DNA of 64,000 nt from Candidatus Altimarinota bacterium. Its GTDB lineage: Bacteria > Patescibacteriota > Gracilibacteria > BD1-5 > UBA6164. Each line of letters starts with the position of its first letter. Position 1 is the stretch's first letter. Position numbers and translations under genes: made by a program. Shown here piece after piece: positions 1 to 9,338 of this stretch. Location of the stretch: contig JAOARJ010000002.1 of NCBI GenBank assembly GCA_025210615.1, positions 248,001 through 312,000 on the forward strand, in the 5' to 3' direction. The notes under the pieces were generated by a model that did not search any database, was not told where the DNA came from, and saw nothing but the letters and a program-made list of their open reading frames with translations.

Positions 1-62
1 AAAAAAATCGCGGCCAATCCTCAAATAAAAAGTAAAAGTGCTATAAGTTTTCTTCAAATCAT
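1..62 (-). CDS. N-terminus of a membrane or secreted protein (cut by window edge)
   Basis: An ATG at 62 on the minus strand opens a frame to the window edge. With TGA read as Gly it gives MIGRKLIALLLFIGGLAAIFF, a short basic start followed by a hydrophobic stretch typical of a signal peptide or first membrane helix. Only about 20 residues are visible, so no function can be given. It is transcribed away from the LysE-type gene at 219, with about 155 bp of AT-rich sequence between them that probably holds divergent promoters. Confidence 0.5.
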
Positions 63-218
63 ATAATTTTTTAAAGTTTTATTTATTAGATTTTATACAT
101 TTTTTCAAATAATACAATATAAAATTGAAATAAAATAATTATTAAATATAGAATATTTTTATTGACTTAATATTTTAAACTATATAATTAGTTATATTTA
201 TAATATTATTCTTTATTT

Positions 219-842
219 ATGGAACAATTTTTATTAGTTATAAGTATTACACTACTCGCTTCAATGAGCCCTTGACCAGATTTTATATTAGTTACAAAAA
301 ATAATTTATTACATTGATTAAAAGCATGAATTATAACTTCTATTTGAGTAGGATTATGAGTTTTAGTCCATGTAATTTATTGTATAGCTTGATTATGATT
401 AATAATTTCTAAATCAATATTATTATTTAATATTATAAAAATCGCTTGAGCATTATATTTATTATATTTAGCTTATATGCTAATGAAGAGCAAAAAACAA
501 GATACTAATTTAGAAATAAAAAATAAAGAAATCCAAAAAAAATCTAATCTAAAATTTTTAACTGAGTGATTCTTATGAAACGCACTAAATCCTAAGGCTA
601 CAATATTTTTCTTAAGTGTATTTACACAAATTATAGATATAAAAACACCTATAATAACTCAAATGTTATTGTGATTATCAATGATGGGAGTCGTATGAAC
701 TTGGTTTATTTTATTATCATTTTTATTAAATTTAAAATTTATCAAAAATAAAATATCAAGTATTCAATATATAGTTGAAAAAATTATGTGATGATTACTT
801 GCTTTTGTTGGAATAAAAATTATTTTAGACACTAGTAATTAA
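219..842 (+). CDS. LysE/RhtB family amino-acid exporter
   Basis: This 207-residue inner-membrane protein has about six hydrophobic segments. The start MEQFLLVISI followed by the motif ASMSPGPDFILV is the N-terminal signature of the LysE/RhtB family, where the family's PGP motif is kept (one glycine is a TGA). Members export amino acids or small metabolites driven by the proton gradient. A second conserved block, LGNALNPKATIFF, lies near residue 123. The stop overlaps a bidirectional hairpin terminator shared with the convergent nitroreductase gene. The substrate cannot be told from sequence. Confidence 0.88.
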
Positions 843-873
843 AAAAATAGCTATTAATTTAGCTATTTTATTT
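841..873. terminator. Bidirectional hairpin terminator
   Basis: An inverted repeat AAATAGCTA/TAGCTATTT around a short loop, with A/T runs on both sides, separates the convergent exporter and nitroreductase genes. Confidence 0.8.
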
Positions 874-1506
874 TTATAATCTCAATATCATATCATCTTT
901 ATCATATCTTACTTTTTCTTCTTTTGCATAAAAATCTTTTTCATCTCTATATCAAACAGTAAGCAACACGCAAGGGACTAATCATTTTTCTTTTAACGAG
1001 AAATGCTTTTCTAATAATTCTGGATTAAATCATTCCATAGGGCAAGTATCTAATCACATTGTAGTAGCTGATGTTATCATATTTCAAAGAGCGATATAAA
1101 CTTGCGCTTTTGCCCATGCGTCTAATTCTTGTTTTGTCATTTTAAATAAATAATCAAGCATAACCTGTTTATAATCAGCTAATTCTTCATGAGTTTTTCA
1201 TCTCTTTTTTACTAAATCATCAATATAAGGATTTATAAAATTTTTCTCACTATAATCATCTATTCTACATAAAATAATCGCAAAAGTAGAATTTTGTGTC
1301 TGAGGTTGTCAGAATGCTGCTTTTCTTAATTTTTTCTTGTATTCTAAACTTTCTACAATAACAAATCTCCAAGGTTGAAGTCAAAATGAAGAAGGAGATA
1401 ATAATCAAATTTCAATAAGTTTTTCTTTATCAGCTTCTGATACTATTTTTTCTTTATTGAATAATTTTACAGCGTATCTTTCTTTTAGATTTTTTAGTAT
1501 ATCCAT
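874..1506 (-). CDS. NAD(P)H-dependent nitroreductase (NfsB-like)
   Basis: A 210-residue cytoplasmic FMN-binding oxidoreductase. The N-terminal helix with ERYAVKLFN and the block PSSFGLQPWRFV (about residues 38-49) match the FMN-contacting region of nitroreductase family proteins such as NfsB. The C-terminal part has TTMGLDTCPMEGF and the terminal basic strand KVRYDKDD seen in the family. Several of the glycines are TGA. The length is normal for the family. The natural substrate (nitroaromatic, quinone or flavin) is not determinable. It is transcribed alone, with adhesin gene 1 upstream of it. Confidence 0.9.
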
Positions 1507-1570
1507 ATTTTTATTTTATTTTTAAATTACGCGAGAGATTATTATATCTCATTTTTTATTTATCGCAAGA

Positions 1571-1600
1571 AAAAATCAGAAATTAATCTGATTTTTATTT
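1571..1600 (-). terminator. Hairpin terminator of adhesin gene 1
   Basis: AAAAATCAGA, loop AATTAA, TCTGATTTTT; it overlaps the TAA stop of the adhesin frame at 1595. It has the AATTAA loop common in this window. Confidence 0.75.
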
Positions 1601-2871
1601 TACCCGTATTCTATACATTATATTACTATCTGTTTGAGTTGTTCAAGGACTAAACCGTCACATAGCTAATCACCGTTCTTTTCAAGGACACCGTCCATTT
1701 GGTACGTATCAAGGACTTCATGCTGGACAAGACGTATATCCAGCCCACCAATTTCTTGTCATTCAAGCCCGTTGATATCACAGAGAACATCAATACCGAT
1801 GACAAGAACCAAATAATATACGAGTATAACTTCTAGTTAATCCATTTGCTGTAGGTGTTTTATAATATGTATTACCTGTTCAATACACTGTAAATCCCGT
1901 TGTATTACTTATTGAATTGGTCCGTCAAGGCATCGTTGAATTTTTAGTTTGTTCTAAATATTTATCTGAATAAGAGGTAGGAGCAACCCATCCTGAATAA
2001 TTAGTTCATCATCTATAAAATATCTTATTTAATGTATTTGTTTCACTAGTAAGACTAGATATAGTAGATCTTACTCATACATTTTCAAAACGAAATTTAC
2101 TGATTCAAATATTTCAGGCTCTAGTATACTTTGACAAATAAAAATCATTAGTTCAATCATAAGCTCAATGCATAGATGCAAAAGATGAATCAAAATCTAC
2201 TCAAGGTTTCGTAGAATATCTAACTTTTGAATTCATTATAAGCGTCCAACCTCATCAATCATGTTCCATATCACAATAAACTTCATAAGTATTTCAACTT
2301 GTTGTTATCCAATAATTTCCATTCTCCCTAGCTCATAAACTATATAAATTTTGACAAGATGTTCATGGATTTGATGAACTTTTTCAAGGAAGCTGTTTAC
2401 AAGTATTTCAATCTTTTGCATATCAGTCAACACAGCTACTCAATATACAACTTCAATAAACTTTATTAACATTATTCCACGTTTTTGTAGCTAAACTAGC
2501 ATTATCTATATCAGCTGTGCATTCTTGAATATTATTTACACAATTAGAAGTTATTTTATCCCAATGCTTGTCAACATTTTTACATTGTCATAAACAATTT
2601 CAAGAATTATCGCATAAATTTCAAGTTACATATAATTTTCAATTTAGTTTTATATCTCCAGAGCTAACGTCTATTTTATCTGTTAAACTAGATATATTTG
2701 TCCATGTTAAATTATCTAAAACTTCTCAAGAGTTTTTATTTATTCAGTTTAATGCAAAACTTAATCAAAATATTCACACTAAAAAAGCTGATATTCAAAA
2801 CGATACCCACCTTAATTTTCTCCTTACGCCTCTTTTGCGACTAGCCTCTTTTGCGACTCATTATCACGCAT
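1595..2871 (-). CDS. Fibrinogen-domain adhesin 1, start out of frame (probable phase-OFF state)
   Basis: One open frame from about 2860 to 1595 encodes a basic N-terminus, a hydrophobic signal segment (ISAFLVGIFG), a module shared with the genes at 30205 and 61548 (SLTDKIDVSSGDIKLNGKLY), a Cys-rich linker, and a fibrinogen-C-like domain with YEVYCDMEHDGGGWTLIMN and a later NWWAGYTSC. The frame has no ATG of its own. The only nearby ATG (2871-2869) leads, after 14 more codons across two copies of a 16-bp tandem repeat, to TAA at 2826-2824. A third repeat copy would join that ATG exactly to the adhesin frame. Alternatively a weak GTG at 2779 starts the protein, or it is a recent pseudogene. Inferred role: secreted or surface carbohydrate- or protein-binding attachment factor. 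Confidence 0.75.
2828..2859. repeat. 16-bp tandem repeat, two copies, in adhesin 1 start region
   Basis: GCCTCTTTTGCGACTA followed directly by GCCTCTTTTGCGACTC (15 of 16 identical). The unit is not a multiple of three, so each gain or loss shifts the reading frame of the ATG at 2871. Copy number 2 gives a stop; 3 gives the full adhesin; 1 gives a 30-40-codon dead end. Confidence 0.9.
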
Positions 2872-2983
2872 AAGCTAGTTATTTAAATTATAATATATAA
2901 ATACTTATATAAAATATTGTAGAAATTTTTCTTTTTCTGTCAAGAGTAAAATCACACTTTTTTTATTTTTTGGTTGACAAAAT

Positions 2984-3013
2984 AAAAAACTCTAGTTAAT
3001 TCTAGAGTTTATT
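2984..3013 (-). terminator. Hairpin terminator after cyclic-nucleotide-binding gene
   Basis: AAAAACTCTAG, short loop, CTAGAGTTT with flanking T run on the minus strand, overlapping the stop codon of the gene at 3009. Confidence 0.75.
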
Positions 3014-3422
3014 GTATTTTATAATGTTTAGAAGCGTCTTCTGCTAAACGTTCCATTACTAATTTTTCTATTTCTCTTCAACTTTCTGTTTCATGCAAGA
3101 TTTTCAAAAATCATTCTTTATCTATCTTTATAAGGCATACTGGAGTTGTAGCTTTTACTGTTGCATACCTTCTATTTCAAGTCAAAAAAGCTAATTCTCA
3201 AACAATATCTCAATCAGATAAACTAGATACTTTTTTTGCTCATATATAAACATCAGCGTTTCAGCTATATATTATATAAACATCTTGTGAATGCTTATCT
3301 CATTCTTTTATAATAATTTCTCACGGTTCATATTTAAAATCACACGCAGTTTTTGATAAACTTTGTAGGTACTCCGTTCAAACTCCTTTAAATATACTAA
3401 AATTTCAAATTTGTTGTTCCAT
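3009..3422 (-). CDS. Cyclic-nucleotide-binding (CAP_ED) domain protein
   Basis: 137 residues that consist of a single cNMP-binding beta-barrel. Visible are the opening FSIFKGV, the EPGEIIIKEGD turn, and the phosphate-binding cassette GDIVGELAFLTGNRRYATVKA (about residues 71-90; the family pattern is GE-L-A followed by R-x-A-T). There is no helix-turn-helix after the barrel, so it is not a complete CRP-type regulator; it more likely acts as a stand-alone sensor or a subunit regulating a partner. The ligand is unknown. It is followed by a clear terminator. Confidence 0.85.
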
Positions 3423-3506
3423 AATAAAAATTAAATTAATTTTTAAATATTAGAATATAATTATACACCTGTATATTAAAAGTCAAGTTTTTTGAGTAAT
3501 TTTTTA

Positions 3507-3848
3507 TTACTTTTTTAAAAAAACTAATTGATGATCTTGGCTTCCGTATATATTTACTATCGTTTTTATATAGTATACATTTAAATATTCTCATTTTGAG
3601 TTTATAACAGTATCTCCGATTTCTAACCCACTATTTAAATAACACCTCGCAATATGCGTCGTTTTTATCGTTCAATTTCACTTTTTATTCTTGACATCGA
3701 AAGAATTTTCTGTCAAAAGACATTTATAATTCTCCTTATGAAGTATTAAATTATCAATTTCTTCTCAAATAGAATTAATTATTTTATTATTTTTATAAAT
3801 TTTTATCTTTTCATTAAAAAACTTTTCAAAATTTTTTAGTGTACACAT
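3507..3848 (-). CDS. Probable phage head-closure protein
   Basis: 113 residues with no recognised enzyme motif. The arrangement resembles small head-closure proteins of tailed phages: a beta-rich body, a block LNSGLEIGDTVINSKGEYLN, then a C-terminal strand ending SQDHQLVFLKK, like the HH-x-E-x-x-L tail of that family. It follows the connector gene at 3860 after 11 bp on the same strand, which is the normal phage morphogenesis order. Family assignment rests on pattern and context only. Some glycines are TGA, so the gene is adapted to code 25. Confidence 0.45.
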
Positions 3849-3859
3849 TTTTATTTTTA

Positions 3860-4390
3860 TTAAATTTTATTTATTTTCATATTTTTATATTCATCTAAAA
3901 CTACTTTATAATTAAATATATCTTTAGAATCTTTTTCGCTATAATAAGAAATATTTATATCATCTATACTTTGACTTCTAATATTATTATCAGTGTTTTC
4001 AAAAATTTTTTTACATAATTTCAAAGCAGAGTATTCAACGTCAGGAATATCTTCTAAATTGCTATATCAAGCCTCATATTCTATAAATAATTCTCAATCA
4101 TAAATTCAATCTAAATAAACTACATTATCTTCTATTTTATAGTTTTTTATCTCTTCATTATAAAGTGTTATTTTATTAACTTTATTTAATTTATATCCAA
4201 AATTAATATAAATTTTATCTGAATTAAAATCTCTAAAATACTCTCTATAAACTTTATTTTCAAGGTTAAATCCCAAATATTTATCAAAAATTTTAGTCGC
4301 AATTTTTATACTTTTTTCTAAATCAGTATCACAACTATTATCAGTAATATTTAGAAAATTTTTTAAATTTATCAAATTTGTATATTTCAT
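3860..4390 (-). CDS. Phage head-tail connector protein (gp6-like)
   Basis: 176 residues. The N-terminus NLKNFLNIT..DTDLEKSIKIATKIFDKYLGF is the helical region of gp6-type connectors. It is followed by YREYF, a beta segment with KVNKITLYNE, then YEAGYSNLEDIPDVEYSALKLCKKIF, matching the Y-x-A-G-Y...IP..v..A pattern typical of this family. It would form a ring between portal and tail. It sits between an amidase (4419) and a head-closure gene (3507), all on the minus strand with very short gaps. Confidence 0.7.
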
Positions 4391-4418
4391 AATTTTTATT
4401 AATTATATTTTTAATATT

Positions 4419-5009
4419 TTATTTTTCTTTATTTATACGCTCCAGCATTATTAATATTGAATAAGCCAATTCTTTATTAATTGAAGTTTTATTTATCCAT
4501 CATTTTATATCGCTTAATATAGAACTTTTTCACACACATTCTCAAGTCTTAAATAAAAATTCATAATCTCAAGCTAAAGCTAAACTCATATCAAAATATT
4601 TTCAAGGACATGTTTTATTAGCGAATTTATTATGTGGATAAATATTTAGTTTTCAGTATTTTTCTTGTAAAGATTTTATCAAATTTCTAAGTGCTTTATA
4701 TTGCTCTATACTTGGAGTTTGCTTATCAAAATTTCCGCATAAACATATTCATAAAGACTCGTTATTTATAGATAAATTACTCGCATGATATCAAACTTTT
4801 TCATCTAAACGAGTATTAACAACTTCTCAATTTTCTCAAATTACATAATGGTAAGCGATATTTTCATATTTTGTTCAAGAATTTGTTTGCTTATATTTAT
4901 CTGTTAATCTTATTTTATGCGTATTATCAAAGCTATTTAAAGCTGTTTCTATATTAAGTTCTCTAGGTGTTACACTATGATGAATAACTATATTTTTTAT
5001 TTTTCTCAT
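4419..5009 (-). CDS. N-acetylmuramoyl-L-alanine amidase (amidase_2, endolysin type)
   Basis: 196 residues. The zinc-site motifs of amidase_2/PGRP-like enzymes are visible: IVIHHSVTP near the N-terminus (first His), AYHYVIGENGEV, YHASNLSINNESLCICLCGNF, and YPHNKFANKTCPG (second His and the Cys ligand). It would cleave the bond between muramic acid and the stem peptide. No signal peptide is seen, which fits a phage endolysin released by the nearby holins. A domesticated autolysin or recycling enzyme remains possible. Confidence 0.88.
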
Positions 5010-5104
5010 TTTTTTATTGATTAACTTTTTATTGATTTCTATAGTTTTTTTATTATAATTATAAACTTAAATATATTTTTACTTTTGAAATCTATATTTA
5101 ATGA

Positions 5105-5158
5105 ATATCAAAACAAACTTTTTAAATATATTTTTCTAATTTTTATAGGGGGATTAAA
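5105..5158 (+). promoter_or_regulatory. Strong Shine-Dalgarno upstream of GTG start
   Basis: TAGGGGGATTAAAGTG gives a G-rich ribosome-binding site six bases before the GTG at 5159. Host genes in this window lack such motifs, so this marks the following gene as foreign. Confidence 0.5.
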
Positions 5159-5380
5159 GTGAAAAAACTTATTTTACTTTTTATAGTTATGTTCTTATTC
5201 TGGGTTTTCTGCCGTGAAGTCCGCAGTGAAAGTAATTCTACAAACTCAACTGCGACCACTACTACAGCTAATACAACAGCAGAATGTGAAAAAGGATTTG
5301 TAAACAAAAATGGACAATGTGTATCAGAAAAAGCTTTAAAGGCATTAATTTTACTTTATGGTACACAAGTAAAACAATAA
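5159..5380 (+). CDS. Small secreted protein with paired cysteines, standard-code island A
   Basis: 73 residues: a signal peptide (MKKLILLFIVMFLFWVFC), a Thr/Ser/Asn-rich linker (residues about 24-42) and a short C-terminal unit CEKGFVNKNGQC, which resembles a single EGF-like or lectin-stalk Cys turn. The start is GTG with a strong Shine-Dalgarno. There is no in-frame TGA, and the few glycines use GGN. It lies alone on the plus strand between minus-strand phage genes and ends before a strong hairpin. Function unknown; probably imported from a standard-code bacterium. Confidence 0.6.
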   Translation: MKKLILLFIVMFLFWVFCREVRSESNSTNSTATTTTANTTAECEKGFVNKNGQCVSEKALKALILLYGTQVKQ

Positions 5381-5406
5381 TTTTTAGAAAAAAAAGGATA
5401 TCCATA

Positions 5407-5456
5407 AGCCTCGTTATAGTATAGTTTGTATAATTATAATGAGGTTTATTTTTTTA
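5407..5456. terminator. Bidirectional hairpin between island A and holin gene
   Basis: CCTCGTTATA pairs with TATAATGAGG (one G-T wobble) around a 16-base loop, followed by a T run on the plus strand. Confidence 0.7.
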
Positions 5457-5766
5457 TTTTCACTTCAATATTCTCCCCTATAAATTTTTTAAGTATTTGA
5501 AATCAATTTTCACTTGCTATATCAAATAATTTCATACTTAATGCTCAAGATATTCACATAATCGCACCAGAATCAGTAAATTCACTAGTTATATATCATA
5601 CAAATCATCATATACATATAGAAATTATAAATAATGATAATTTAAATTTTCATGTTTTTGTAAAGTTGTACAAATTCATAAGCCCTCCTCATATACTTCA
5701 AACAAATACGCCAACAGAAATTCAACTAAACACTTGTTTTACTGTCTCAATTATTTCATTTTTCAT
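5446..5766 (-). CDS. Holin-like membrane protein
   Basis: 106 residues with two to three hydrophobic segments (SGISVGVFVGSIGGGL; LSLFIISICIGGFVGYI; MGISGALSMKLFD) and a Lys-rich tail ending KIKK. Size and topology resemble LydA/phage holin families that permit endolysin release. The gene starts inside the end of the gene at 5726 (41-bp overlap, different frame), as often seen in phage lysis cassettes. Amidase 4419 lies further downstream on the same strand, beyond island A. The assignment is from topology and context. Confidence 0.5.
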
Positions 5767-5971
5767 CAATTTTTTTCGTAAAATCAGTTATAAATCTTCT
5801 CGCTATATCAATTGTCGTTGAAATAATTAATGCAAAAATAATTTTTATATCAAATTCTCATTTTTCAATCTGCTGTAAAAACAATAATAAAACAGGAGAA
5901 TAAATAATCATCACTTGTTTAAAAAGTTCTTCAAAATCCTTTTTATTTAAGGAAAATTTTTGGCTTGTCAT
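5726..5971 (-). CDS. Small membrane protein of the lysis cassette
   Basis: 81 residues: an amphipathic N-terminus, hydrophobic segments VMIIYSPVLLLFL and IIFALIISTTI, then a polar tail whose last codons (DEKGNNGDSKTSV) overlap the start of the holin-like gene at 5766. It may be a second holin or an antiholin; sequence alone does not decide. Two TGA codons near the end are needed to reach the TAG stop. Confidence 0.5.
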
Positions 5972-6151
5972 AATTTTTTTAATTAAGTAATAAAGCCAAA
6001 ATAAAAATATACTTATCACTACAATTCTCAATGTCTTTTATAAAATTACCTCACTCCCTAAATTTCTCTCTTCTACAAGGAGAATAAGACCTTGAAAAAT
6101 AATATTTTAAAATTTTAATATTCTTACTTATTTTTTAATAAAATTATAATT

Positions 6152-7030
6152 ATGATTTGAAAATATTACGAATTTAATAATTCTAGTATAAACAAAAAAT
6201 GTGATGATTATGAGATTTTCCTAACAAAAGTCAACTGGAAAAATTATAAATCTTCTGACAGTGTAGAAAATCTTGAAGGTTATCACTGAGTAAAAGCTAC
6301 TCCAACTTTCGCTAGAGAAAGAAAAATTGATATAGAATGATTTTTTGAAAGTGATTCTCTTTCTTGAAAAGCTATAGCGATGGATTATTTAGAAAGTTTA
6401 TTCGCTCTACCAGAAGAAAATGAAAATCCACTGAATAATACTTTTACAATTATTGATGAGCTCGATAGAAGATGGAATAGCGTATGTAAAATAAAAACTC
6501 CCCTTGAATATGAACTTGAAGACGATGATTATGAAGTTCAATCAAGTAGAAAATTTAAAATTTCACTAATAGCTCCAGACCCAAGACTATTAAAACAACC
6601 TATAAATATTATAACTTGAAATGAATGAATATTTTGATGAATAAAATTAAATTCTACTCTACCTAAAGCATTAAATTGATATTACAATATACTAAATGCT
6701 AATACTATATCTAATATAAAAACTCCTTTAAAAATAGAATTAACAGTAAAAGAAAATAAAGAAATAAATCCTCCATTAAGCATAAAAAATCTCACTAATA
6801 ATGAATTTATTATTCTAAATATATCTGCTAACGCTTGAGATAAAATAGAAATCAATTCTCAAACAAAACAATGCCTAAAAAACTGAGAAGATATTTCTGA
6901 TTTAAGAGAAAACGGCTCAGTCTACCCTTATATAAAATGAGAAAATAATTTTTCTATAACTGATATAGATTGATGATTAAGTGAAAATGATTTTGAAATA
7001 AAATTATCCTATTATGATACAATCTTATAA
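6152..7030 (+). CDS. Phage distal tail protein (Dit / siphovirus tail family)
   Basis: 292 residues, full length only with TGA as Gly. The N-terminal half has the features of Dit-like proteins: GYHGVKATPTFARERKIDIEGFF and AMDYLESLFALP, followed by ISLIAPDPRLLK (about residue 140), then a beta-rich galectin-like C-terminal half (GYYNILNANTISNIKTPLKIEL; GDKIEINSQTK). Dit proteins form the hub joining tail tube and baseplate. It is on the plus strand, divergent from the lysis and connector genes. Confidence 0.7.
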
Positions 7031-7044
7031 AAATTATCAAAAAT

Positions 7045-7072
7045 AAAAACTCTAATTCATTTTAGAGTTTTT
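7045..7072. terminator. Hairpin terminator after distal tail gene
   Basis: AAAACTCTAA, short loop, TTAGAGTTTTT; also positioned to end the convergent gene at 7110. Confidence 0.75.
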
Positions 7073-7109
7073 ATTAATATAAATTCTATTATTCATTACT
7101 AATAAAAAT

Positions 7110-7373
7110 TTATACTGAATATAATTCAGCTCTATTTTTTATATTCTGTAAATCCTTACAAAGAGCCTTTGCGATATCTTCTGGAAGATATTTTCTATAA
7201 TCTAGTCAGCAATAATGCATTGCAATCCCCCATTTTATAAGTTGTTCTTTTATAAGAATATTTTGTAATTTTCTAGGAAGCTTCTTATATTTTTTATGGT
7301 TATAACTTTCTCTTACTTCCTCAGGTAATGAATCAAATTTATTAAGAAAAATTAATATGTCATCTTCGTTCAT
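7110..7373 (-). CDS. Hypothetical protein, 87 residues
   Basis: A charged helical protein (MNEDDILIFLNKFDSLPEEV at the start, then a Lys-rich segment) with no signal peptide, membrane helix or motif I recognise. One TGA codon (in HYCGLDYRK) is needed. It borders the phage-like genes and may belong to them. Confidence 0.55.
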
Positions 7374-7633
7374 AATATATATATATTTAGAAAATTAATT
7401 TATTTTATACGACATATATTTTTATCCATTTTTTAAAATTTTTCAAAGTCTTTTTAAAAAAACTTTTTTAAAAGTTTATATTTTAAAATTTTTTTATATC
7501 CTAATGTATATAAATAAAATATTGAAGTATATATAACCTTATTTAATAAATTTTCTCTAAATAAAAATTAGCAATATTTTATTTTTCATTATAATAATGC
7601 TGTTTATTTATTTTTAACTCTTAAAAATTTTAA
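7374..7633. other. AT-rich intergenic region
   Basis: About 260 bp, nearly all A and T, between divergent genes. It must hold the promoters of both, but many TATAAT-like strings prevent a confident choice. No coding frame is seen. Confidence 0.4.
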
Positions 7634-8341
7634 ATGCAAAATACTGAAAATATACTAGAAATAAAAAATCTAACAAAAAAATATAAAAAATTATATGCGA
7701 TAAAAAATATTAATATAAATATAAAAAAATGAAGCGTTTATTGATTCATCTGAGATAATGGAGCATGAAAATCCACAACACTAAAGATACTAGCTTGAAT
7801 AATCTGAAAAGACTCTTGAGAGATAAATATCTTCTGAAAACCTTGGAATATTGACGCTTTAGCAAAAGTTTGAAGTCTAGTTGAAACTCCTGTTTTATAT
7901 GAAAAAAATACATGAAGAGAAAATCTAGAAATTTTTGCTGACTTAGTATGACAAGACTATAAAAAAGTAGATGAAATCTTTAAACTTATAAAACTAAATA
8001 AAACTGCTCAAAAAAAATTAGTCTGAAAATATTCACTATGAATGAAACAAAGACTAGCAATATGAGTAACATTACTTAAAAATCCAGAATTTTTAATCCT
8101 AGACGAACCTACAAACTGATTAGATATCAGATGAATAAGAGATGTAAGAAATCTTATTGCTGATTTAAGCGAGCATTGAATAACTGTTATAGTAAGCTCT
8201 CATCAATTATATGAAATCCAAAAAGCTTGTTCTCATATTTGAGTTATAAAATCTTGAGAAATAAAATTTGAATGAACTATTAAGCAGTATATGACACTTT
8301 GAGATAACATTGAAGATATTTACCTTAAAATCACTGAGTAA
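7634..8341 (+). CDS. ABC-2 type transporter, ATP-binding protein
   Basis: 235 residues. Walker A GDNGAGKSTTL (about 42-52), Q-loop region, signature YSLGMKQRLAI and Walker B EFLILDEPTNGLD are all present; the first glycine of Walker A is TGA. The sequence is of the drug/antibiotic/bacitracin exporter type (CcmA/BcrA-like). The permease partner begins 127 bp downstream on the same strand, with a structured element between them. The transported substrate is unknown. Confidence 0.92.
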
Positions 8342-8352
8342 AAATAAAGAAG

Positions 8353-8440
8353 TTTTATTGATGCGGAGCCTCGCTTTGCGAGGCTCCGCCCTGAAGCGAA
8401 AATTCATTCTTTTAAAATTATAAAAAAGAATTCTCGCTTC
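8353..8440 (+). repeat. Two-hairpin intergenic element, copy 1
   Basis: TTTTATTGAT, then a perfect 12-bp stem GCGGAGCCTCGC-TTT-GCGAGGCTCCGC (8363-8389), then a second long hairpin closed by GAAGCGA (8393-8399) and TCGCTTC (8434-8440). A related copy lies at 58023-58108 on the minus strand. The GC-rich stem stands out sharply in this AT-rich context. It separates the ABC ATPase and permease genes and may attenuate or stabilise their shared mRNA. Confidence 0.8.
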
Positions 8441-8468
8441 TAAAAATTTAAAAAATAATAAATTTAAC

Positions 8469-9242
8469 ATGCTAAAAATATTTAAAGCTGAACTAAAAAA
8501 ATACAAAAGAACCTACTGAATTTATAGCTTCATCGCATGATGTGTATGACTATATATAATGCTTATGTTTATGATTTGATGGGATAAAGTAACCCTAATG
8601 AATCACGATTTTATGACAAGAGTTTTCACTGAAACTTTTTGATTTGCTCTAAAATTTCTCTTCCCTGTAGGAATCTGAGTTCTATCATATATGATAAGTA
8701 GAATCGACTATAAAAATTGGAAATTACTCTATACTTTTAATCTAAGAGCAAAATATTTCTGGGCAAAAGTCTTCGCAACAATGTTTTTCTTATTTATCAC
8801 TCTTATCTTATTCTGAATCTGAGTAACTTTCTTATTATTACTAAAATTTCATTGATTTGAAGAAGCTAGTCTAACTTCTATATTCTCAGTATGGACCACT
8901 TTATGAGTAGCATTTATATTATATTTTCCCCTTATAATATTAAACACGCTATTATCTACATTTATGTGATTATGACCAATGCTTCTAAGTATCGCAATGG
9001 TTGTAATAATTTGACTAGAATTTACACTAAAAACATCAAAACTTTCTATACTATATAATAATTGGGAATTTATACCACATTTTTATTTACCAAAAATGAT
9101 AAAATTCTTTGAACCATTTGAAATACATTATGAATTTATAAATATTTTCTCTACTAAAAATCTAATAATCCTAGCTTTAAGTAGTATAATAATCTGATTA
9201 ATCTGAAGTATTTACTTTAAGAAAAGACAAATAAAAAATTAA
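8469..9242 (+). CDS. ABC-2 type transporter, permease protein
   Basis: 257 residues with about six hydrophobic segments (for example YGIYSFIAGCVGLYIMLMFM, FALKFLFPVGIGVLSYMI, ATMFFLFITLILFGIGVTFL), matching ABC-2 permeases of the BcrB type, beginning with the usual short amphipathic MLKIFKAELKKYKR. It pairs with the ATPase at 7634. The stop is immediately before a good promoter for the next gene. Confidence 0.85.
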
Positions 9243-9256
9243 GATATACTCATTTT

Positions 9257-9285
9257 TTGACATAATAGAAAATAAGTGATATTAT
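9257..9285 (+). promoter_or_regulatory. Sigma-70-type promoter
   Basis: TTGACA (9257-9262), 17-bp spacer, TATTAT (9280-9285), about 55 bp before the start codon at 9339. Confidence 0.65.
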
Positions 9286-9338
9286 TAGAAAGTATATTAT
9301 TTACTTTATATACTTTTTATATGTTAATTATTTAAATT

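Noticed and set aside
2803-2826. TAAGGAG followed by GTG in adhesin 1, as a Shine-Dalgarno start
   Set aside because: The GTG at spacing nine is in the wrong frame and stops after about 25 codons; host genes here do not use Shine-Dalgarno motifs.
2568-2873. Plus-strand open frame of 101 codons
   Set aside because: It is the antisense shadow of adhesin 1. The minus frame has signal, module and fibrinogen motifs; the plus one has none.
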